Assembly (NCBI RefSeq): GCF_910592395.1
Contig: NC_088324.1
Coordinates: 3,222,001-3,286,000 of the forward strand
Source: Lineus longissimus
Lineage: Eukaryota; Nemertea; Pilidiophora; Heteronemertea; Lineidae
Direction: 5' to 3'
Length of the DNA: 64,000 nucleotides
Shown here: positions 56,709 to 64,000 of the stretch, piece by piece
Position numbering within the stretch: position 1 is the stretch's first letter
Layout: each line of letters opens with the position of its first letter
Made by a program: the position numbers and the translations under genes
The notes under the pieces: model-generated
The model's database searches: none
Seen by the model: the letters and a program-made list of their open reading frames with translations, nothing else
What the model was told of the DNA's origin: nothing

Positions 56709-58980
56709 TGAGGTACGTTTGAAAAAGATACCACTGACCGCGATGTTTGTTATCAGAAACAACATGCCTTTCGTCTATTGATCAATCGATCAGTACGTGA
56801 TTGTGAGGTAGGTAGTTTAAAAGGATTTTTCGGGCGTGTAATCAAAAATGCGCTACTTTAACACTTAAATTAAATACAATTTCATTGCCCCTTTAAATTT
56901 ACAAATCAACAAAACAGCTTTTTTAAGTCAGTCAGATGCTTGCCATAATTTTGTATCATGAATCATGTTTGACTGCAAAACAAGCTGATTAATCATATTC
57001 TGGATCCAAAAATTTGAATTTGTTATGGTTTCAATGACAATGCATTGACAAGCACAATCATTCAAATCCAGAGGTAATACTAATTTTTGGATTATCCAGA
57101 ATCCGGATTTGTTTTGCACTCTGGGGATCAACTCAATATCTCAACTCGACTCAATATTCGAATCTATGCCATTTGTTATCTTTAAGATACATTATTAGCT
57201 TAATAAGAGCTATCAAATAGGCAAAAGTCATTGAAGATGTGTGGAATTTGTGTTTGCTAGATGTAATGATGTTACGTGTAGATTACACAGGGTATAGGCG
57301 GTCTCTAATTAATAACCTTTTTACATGGTTAAGTAAGCTGATATCGACATTGGCCGAGCTGGATGATTGCCTGTGGAAACACTCAGGATGACCCTAAATG
57401 TGAATGAAATTAGCTCACCCAATTAGGGTACTCTGAGTGATTTGTTCACACCTCAAAAAAGAAATTAAACATTGGCCTTTAATTCTAATACGCCATTCTG
57501 AGAAGCCCTCGTAAATTTTCTCATAGGTTTTCTTAAAAACCCTCTCTTTCCAACGGATTTTGTCGAATTTTTATCTGATAAATCAGGAAAAGGTTTGAGA
57601 AACCTTTAATACGTGGGAAAAAGCGTCCTTCTCCAGTAGATCTTTACAATTGATTGGGAACATCGCTTACCGAAATCCGATCATGCCAATTCACTGCCTA
57701 AAAAGGTGAATTTTGCTAGCATTATCTAGTATTTGTGTAGATTGAATACAAAAATATGATCGAAATCATTGCAAGTTAGTATAGTGTGCATACTACAAAT
57801 CATTTACGCTGAGGGGGGGGGGGGGGGGGGCTCAGTCGGTAATAGTTTAACAACGACTATTGGTGCCTCTGTTTTGCCTTCAAAGAAATGCCAATGCAGT
57901 TTACTCGAAAAAAAACTACCCCTGAAAAGGATATCAAAATGCCGTTGATAGCCAAACAGTTTATCGGGAAGATGTTCGCAGCATAAGCTTCTTCGGGAAA
58001 TATAATGATCTCTTTACCACGAATGATAAAAAAGCCAGTGAAATGCATTGGCATCTCTAAAATGACGTCATCACAGCGTCAAATGCAGCAAAGCTTTTGA
58101 GTCAGACTATCTTGTTGAAAGTCCACACCAGTACCATTCAATTCTACAGAGATTTGAAATCAGTGCCCACCATATCTCATACTGCGTGTTGGACTATGGT
58201 CCGTGGCTCATTAGTTATTGGTGACTGATCATCGTTCAAGAGATAGTGATCAGCAATAGGAGGCCTCTCTAACCACATAGCCTTCGCGTGGTCACTTGTC
58301 TTGCCTTTCGGTGATGAGTTACAATCGAACCTTCTCTAAGTGTTATCATCGCTCAAATGCACGGAAAGCATAACAGCGATATCATCACTGGTGCCAGTGT
58401 CAAACACCACTTTTTTTGAATCTATGCTGTGATGTAGTTCGACAGTCAACATCGCTCCGACGCATGTACGAATTCATTCTATTTCGTGACTTGGTCCGCT
58501 GGGGGAGATAGCGTCATTAATCCAGATGTGATGTCCGTGTAGTTTTGCTTCAAATGCCTTCTCTGGGTTCAAATTGTTCAGTTAAGACAATTCAATTAGA
58601 ATGAATAACATATAAATATCCATGTCATCCGTTATATAAATGTTGAAATGATACTTTATTACGAACAATCGATGCTGAGATGTTAGAACTTTTCGATGCA
58701 TTTTTATTCTTCCATGTGATGTATGAGTTGACGCGTTATTTCATCAATGTGTCTGTCAGCACTAGCATAAAATTCAACATAACACAAAGCTTGAGCCATT
58801 CTGCGTTCGGCGTTATGATTTTCCCCTTATGTTTTGAAATCAGTTTTCCCGTCAGAAATACTGGGAGCGTACCATCCTTTTGCTGCTTCACTATCTGCGC
58901 TTTCGACCTCGAAACTCGGATAATTGATATCGGCTTGTCGTTGCTGTATAATTCCCTGTGAATGAGATGCACACAAATAC
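56709..58980. other. No gene recognised; poly-G tract
   Basis: Contains a run of about 18 G at 57812-57830. If the LamG/PAN gene continues leftwards, its next exon should lie here or further left and start with one base of a split codon. I could not identify it. Confidence 0.5.
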
Positions 58981-59143
58981 CTTGTAATTACTGAACAACC
59001 GTTCCTTCTGACTTCGTATAGGAACCCGATGCACTTTTCCGCCTTACTGGCCATGAATTGTCTCAAACATTCTCTGGTACAATCAAGCTTAGATCTAGTA
59101 TATGCAACAAAGTCTTGTTCCAATAGAATTCCATGTTCCGTAG
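58981..59143 (-). CDS. PAN/Apple-like domain exon
   Basis: 163 bp, acceptor aaaaaag, donor gtattt. Encodes DCTRECLRQF, then KCIGFLYEVRR and GCSVI: the C..C(L).....KC.GF.Y.....C pattern of PAN/Apple domains. Only about half a domain, so further exons would be needed. Confidence 0.5.
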
Positions 59144-62100
59144 CTTTTTTAGTGAACAAGAATACTATATGTAAGATCTAAGTGTTAATAATTCTGTCCC
59201 GACCATGCCGGTGTGACAGCGGATATAGTCCCCCTGGAGTCATAGTCCGGTAGCATTGTATTTGATCAATTAAGCAGCATGATCTATTGTACCGCTAACC
59301 CTAACCAAAACATTTAGCAATGCGGGCTATTGTTACACGGACTATCAGCCCTAGGACTACTATCCCTTGCACACCGGCCGAGTAGTAAGAATGCTACAGA
59401 TGCGTCCAAAGCATTAGCAATACTTGCCTGACACAGTATTACAACAATGTTATTGAGTCTAAAGCATAACCAATGCTGTCAAAAACTATGGAAAGAATAG
59501 ATATGGCATGCAACATTAATTGGATGAACTAAGTTTGGTGGGAATTGAAATGCAGAATTTTCTCTTGAAATGTTATAAACCGTTAGTACCGCTCCACATG
59601 GTGGTGAAAAAGGCACTTGTCATCAAATATTAGTTGTCTTGAGTCGAGACCAGTCATTACAGTATTAAGAATGTAGAATGGCTTTTTATTTTCCCCTAAG
59701 TGCGCCAAAATTGGGCTTATGGTTAGGCGACCGTCTTCTTGTGTTCGAAAAAAAGCCATGCCCGAGTTTTGCATTGCGCTTGTAAAGTTAGCGGACACAA
59801 GAAATGGAATAGGATCCAATTTTGCTTCTTTACAATACCTTCAAATACACACCTTGGGGCGAAATATGTTTCATTAAATCAAGCTGCACCCCAAGAGGTT
59901 CGGGGAAATGCAACTCAAAAAATGTAGGCCTATACACTGTTAAAAAAACGGTAAATTTACAGCAATATTCAAAACAATTTCAGCTGTATTTTTACAGATC
60001 TGCAGTATTTTAAAGGTAGACACAGCATTTTTACAATTTTTTCAGTAACGTTACATATTTGCTGCATTGTTGGCTTATAACGCAGTATTCTTACAAGGCA
60101 TTGCGGTAATTAGATTTTTTTGCCGTAAATTAACTTAAATTGCTGTTGTTTTTCGATGGGTTCTGTATATCTACACACGAGATGCTGTAATACTATCACG
60201 TCCAGGTCGCCATCTAACGGACACTCCTGACAATGCTCAGTCGGCCACTTGTATTGCATCATATTTTTCTAAAATCTAAATCGAGTTGAAATCAGTAAAT
60301 ATCTTGTGTGTCATCTGCATTAGATGTCTTGAATTTATTCAGAAACTGAAGGAGGCATTTACGTATCGTAGTAAAACCATATTTTATTTGAAGCTGGTAT
60401 ATTAAGCGATGATTTTGACCAGAAATCAGGACATGTGCATGTCATGTACATGTCATACCGTATACACTACATCCACTGTCTATAGGTAGACTATTACCCG
60501 GTAGTGTACATTGTGTTGCATCATACAGAAGTGGAGGTGGGTCTAATCATTCAAAATATTTCATTAGCAAAAATGCCTGAGTGCAATGTAGTTTCATTGT
60601 TCACTCTTAAACTCTACGTTTTATATAAAATGTTTAGAAATTATAAAAACTGTAATTTACTAAAATATTTTGAGACATACCAAGCAGTACTGCAGGTAGA
60701 TGTTAAGAGAATCACAGCTACTTTTTTGGGACGCATGCAAATAGGAGTTTAAGATAAGAGAGACATTCGGCAAGACAAAAGGTCGGCGCCCATATCTTAG
60801 TTTATTTTAAGTTCAATTTCATTTCAAGTTTTGAATAGTGATGTTTTTAAATTTGAGGTGACATGTAATTTTGTAATTGCTTCTTTAAAAGAATTATCAT
60901 TAAAGTTATTTTTGATTAAATAGTTATGGACTTGCATTATTCTTTGTGTTTTATTACGATGATGCATGTAATATTATGCCGCCGTGCTGTGCCATTATTG
61001 TTTTTGCTGTATTTTTATCAAAATAGCCGGCAACAGTGGGTGTCAGCTGTGCTGTAAATTTACAGATCCTCTGTATTTTGATGGAAAGTTCAATGCTCTA
61101 ATTTCACAGCAGAACTTTTCATTTACAGCGATGCAGTATTTCGATTATTACAGCAGTTTTGTAATTTTACTGGTTAAGTTAGCACATGCTGTAATAATAC
61201 GAAGTTGCATGTAAATTTACAACAGCTGCACATGCTGGCACCCGCTGCTGCCGGCAATTTCTGTAAAAATACAGAGGATATTTCTAACAGTGTATATTGC
61301 AACTACGCATGACTATCTTTGACAATATTTTGTTCTCTGAAATATGAGCTTGCAATTTCATGATTTTTTCCCCAAGTTAGAAAAAATTATCCCAACCATT
61401 GGCGCTGATGATGCTTTATATGCATTGGAAACGTCCAAGTTGATTCCAGATGTGTCACTATCTACTGACGCTCAGTCAATACCACCATTTTATTGTCATG
61501 TTGGGATCGTCAACAGAATTCGAATGGACTAAGAATATCCTCTTATCATGTTATAAGTTTATTCACTATAATGTCCTAGACAAGAAGCCACATCAGGGCA
61601 AGAGTCGGATGACTAGCAATAGACGTGACCTATAGAGACGGGGGTCCGCGCACTTCTGATCGCTTGACCCAGTTTATACCTGGAGATCAGCCTCCTTCCA
61701 CGTGGTCACATGACGGAGGGTCCTAACGCTGAGGCTCCTCATGGAAGGGTCTAAACTATATATAACATTATGATACGCCGACTTCAACTTTGAGAGTGAA
61801 TAACAGCTGTCTAATAGCAGCTCCGATACAGCAGAACTGACAAACATTTCTCCCTTTATAAACTACGTGTGCATAACTGCGCAATAGTATTTTAAACTCC
61901 AGAGACAAGACTTTGATAACAACTTAAACATTCTATCTGCTGTATATGCATGTCCACTCTTGAGTTTGGAAAATTACTGTATTGATGCACCAGGTGGAAT
62001 ATATAGGTATACTATAGGTCGAATATATCATTATAAAAATATCCGTAAAATAAAATATGGAATCAATCACTAAACGACTGTAATTCAACATCGGTGTCGG

Positions 62101-62774
62101 AGACAAAAGGTTGCGCAACCTCTAGAATATCATTGGCAGGTCACTTGGATCTTGTGATAGGGCTCCATTCAACGCATATCGTGCAAGCTGGTTTGAACCG
62201 GATACACTTACCTCTTTTTTGGCTAGTCAAAATATCATGTATTGATACGATAGTTGGGTAAAACCTCAAATTTGACACTTGACTCATCGGACTGGCATGG
62301 CCCACAAGGGAAACACTTCCCCAAGTATTTGATCGTTTCTCATAGGGATTTTTGGACATTGTTACGAGATTACCATTCCTATAAAACTTGACAAGTGACT
62401 TACGAGAAGACTTATATCTGGTAATCGTTATCGTATAATGCTGCCAACTTATCTGACTGATAATCGATTGGTAAGATGTTGGAAAGATAAAATATGTTGT
62501 ATAACATTTAGTGGAAACTATGTGCCCAACACCTATTATCAAATCTTTGCAGTTGAAATCATTTATACTAACTTTTCCCGCGCCACAATAGAAACCTATC
62601 CATCCATGACCAGGACGCTGGATCTTAAGGAATCTTATATAAAATGTCATTGTTATCTCTTTAGATTTAAATAGAACATCCATATCAGGTAGAACTGCAG
62701 ATGCGTACCCATCATCAAAATGAAGCACTTTTCCAAAAACAGGAGACTTTACGTATCTCGCATTTCCATGTAGG
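58981..62774 (-). CDS. Probable extracellular protein with LamG-like and PAN/Apple-like domains (two exons seen)
   Basis: Two minus-strand exons, 62212-62774 and 58981-59143, are compatible: the first ends with one base (g), the second begins with two (ct), giving Ala. The first encodes a jellyroll fold of the LamG/pentraxin type, the second a cysteine pattern of a PAN/Apple domain. Such combinations occur in secreted or membrane adhesion proteins of invertebrates. Neither a start codon with signal peptide nor a stop-containing exon was found, so both ends are missing. Direct joining of these two exons is an inference from phase alone. Confidence 0.5.
59208..59377. mobile_element. 170-bp MITE, about 40-bp imperfect TIR
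   Basis: Left ccggtgtgacagcggatata; right is the complement of ccggtgtgcaagggatagta. 'gctaaccctaacc' lies in the middle and resembles telomeric repeats only by chance. It lies in the intron of the LamG/PAN gene, if that is one gene. Confidence 0.75.
59933..61296. mobile_element. 1.36-kb non-autonomous DNA transposon, ends TACACTGTTA
   Basis: Left tacactgttaaaaaaacggt and right 'ttctaacagtgta' are inverted. Sub-terminal ctgtaaatttacag-type words recur inside both ends, as in hAT-like and other palindrome-rich MITEs. No transposase frame. Confidence 0.7.
61297..62211. other. No gene recognised
   Basis: A TATA-like ctatatataa at about 61756 on the + strand has no credible downstream gene. The rest is presumed intron or intergenic. 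Confidence 0.4.
62212..62774 (-). CDS. LamG/jellyroll-like domain exon
   Basis: 563 bp with acceptor tttgtttgtag and donor gtaagt. Visible features: an early FDDGYASAVLPD, alternating hydrophobic strands (ITMTFYIRFLKI), ISWQHYTITITRYKSS (the W.HYT.T strand typical of ConA-like lectin folds), KFYRNGNLV (the y.nG.lv hairpin), and VSNLRFYPTIVSIHDI, the terminal 'd.R.Y...ls..eI' strand and helix. About 187 codons, a normal LamG size. Concanavalin-like folds are diverse, so subfamily is open. Confidence 0.62.
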
Positions 62775-63680
62775 CTACAAACAAATTTGATAGAAATTGA
62801 GTTAGTCATTTCTATGGTAAACGACAGGTTTGATCCCTATCTGAAAAGGTTTTTGGGACAATCTGAAAAAGTTCACTAAAGCGGATTTAAAACGAAACAT
62901 TAAGGGAAAGACCACAGTAACTGTATATTGCACAAGATGTATTATACAAACCGTATATCAGTGTCTGATCCATCAAGCTTGTAGTCAAGAAGGGCTTCCA
63001 ATTAGAAAAAAACAACAAAATTCGTATTTCAAATAAGATCTTAAACTAGTACCAAGTATGAATGAAAGAAGAATGTTTAACTAGCAATTGGTTAGAAAGA
63101 CTAGCACTGAGTTCAGATTTTGAATATAGGTTTTTTTTGTAAATAAATTAGCTCAAATTCATAAACCACTGAACCTATCGGACTGCTTCTGCCTGAAAGA
63201 TTTCATTACAAAGCCCTACTTAATAGTCCCCTCAAACAAAATGGGTTAATCGGGCTAATAAAATAATGTTTTTTTTAAAAATCAAAAAAATGTCGAGTGC
63301 CCATCTACGCGATCAATTAAGAAAATATAAAATATAAAATGAAACAACAATTTTCATGGTTTTGTCCTTTCACTAAAATCGAAGTAGCTCGCAGTTATCG
63401 TAAAGTGTGATGATGAGAGAGGTATCATTTTGCATGACGTCTTGCCTTTAATAGCAACCCTTGCGAATGGCTGGGGGTCAATTGCAAATGAGCGCCATGC
63501 GATTAAAACATCCACATATTTATGGAGTTATTATTCATTAGTTGTTCATTCTGCTCTAATCTACCCTTGCTAGTACTGCCGAATCGGTATATGTCGTCCT
63601 GGGTATACCTAAACATTACCCAGAAGTATTAGGGTAGCAGGAAGGGTTGGGCGTTTGTGGTTTCTGAGTCTGAGGGGGTT
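62775..63680. other. No gene recognised upstream of the LamG-like exon
   Basis: AT-rich with short frames only. The first exon(s) of the LamG gene should lie here or beyond the window but were not found. Confidence 0.5.
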
Positions 63681-63754
63681 GGTGTCTGTTGACTGTGCTT
63701 TAAGAGAGACTAGGCATGGCGCCAGTCTCTCTTAAAGCACAGTCAACAGGCATT
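63681..63754. repeat. Near-perfect 74-nt hairpin
   Basis: Arms 63686-63711 and 63724-63749 are exact complements (26 bp; tgactgtgctttaagagaga and so on). The stem extends outwards by G-U and Watson-Crick pairs to about 63681 and 63754, and inwards by ggc/gcc around a small loop. The size fits a pre-miRNA-like fold or a small foldback transposon; the sequence alone does not decide. Confidence 0.8.
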
Positions 63755-64000
63755 TGGTCTCAGTATTTGGGTTTTGATTGCCATGACTGTACCCCTGTAA
63801 AAGTCAGAGGAGGAGAAGTTTGGAATGATGAAAGCATTGAAGAAGAAGAAATGTTATTATATACTGAGGAAAGCAAAATTTATTATGAGAGTAGAAGGCA
63901 GTGTCCTGACTTGATTATTTTGAAAATGGCAGTCTGAACACATTAAAAGGTGGAACATGGCATTTTATCGACTTTGAAGTGTTCCGCAGTTAAAGGGAGA

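Noticed and set aside
56530-56781. 83-codon + frame
   Set aside because: Crosses the right end of a MITE; no domain.
59290-59310. Telomere-like ctaaccctaacc
   Set aside because: Only about two repeats, inside a MITE.
59583-59819. Minus frame that reads like a real exon between the LamG and PAN exons
   Set aside because: Its only plausible splice phases do not fit between the two exons and no domain is recognisable.
61740-61830. Plus-strand TATA-type promoter
   Set aside because: No gene found downstream on the plus strand.

Overview
The window is metazoan nuclear DNA. Coding sequence is sparse and split into many short exons with GT/AG-type splice sites. Introns and spacers are packed with MITE-like DNA transposons, minisatellites, microsatellites, a tRNA-derived SINE and non-LTR retrotransposon pieces. 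There are no bacterial operons, CRISPR arrays or rRNA genes. The repeat style (frequent AGGCCTA words, Helentron/'pearl'-like elements, many TIR-bounded MITEs) suggests a marine invertebrate, perhaps an echinoderm, hemichordate or similar. That placement is inference, not proof.

Region 1, about 2.9-40.3 kb, minus strand: one large gene for the inner-ring nucleoporin NUP188. I reconstructed 25 consecutive coding exons by hand. All junction phases agree and the exons give 1048 codons plus 2 nt. The start codon is probably at 40336. The last exon seen (2882-3051) still ends in a donor, so the C-terminal part (several hundred residues in relatives) lies beyond the left edge or was not recognised in 1-2881. 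Intron 2 appears to use a GC donor.

Region 2, the NUP188 introns: these hold (i) a family of elements with a palindromic 5' end, about 300-bp internal repeats rich in AGGTCA/TGACCT half sites, GAC-type microsatellites and a 3' terminal hairpin; (ii) TIR-bounded MITEs, including 343-bp TTAA-flanked copies and CAGTGGAACC-type copies; (iii) minisatellites of 24, 30, about 35 and 55 bp; (iv) long perfect inverted repeats.

Region 3, 40.4-53.3 kb: MITEs upstream of the NUP188 start, then a tandem array of about 1.08-kb units with C/G-rich ends and palindromic junctions. Related sequence on both sides of 48.6-52.5 kb is split by a degenerate I-group LINE (endonuclease, RT, RNase H, CCHC) with a (GAA)n tail and a 10-bp target-site duplication.

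Region 4, 53.3-64 kb: mostly unassigned sequence with several MITEs. On the minus strand are two phase-compatible exons, one with a LamG/jellyroll-like domain and one with a PAN/Apple-like domain, probably from one extracellular protein gene. A nearly perfect 74-nt hairpin lies at the right edge. I did not find a demonstrably new molecular system. The most unusual items are the mobile elements carrying transcription-factor-site arrangements, the GC-AG intron, the MITE-seeded minisatellite and the terminal hairpin.
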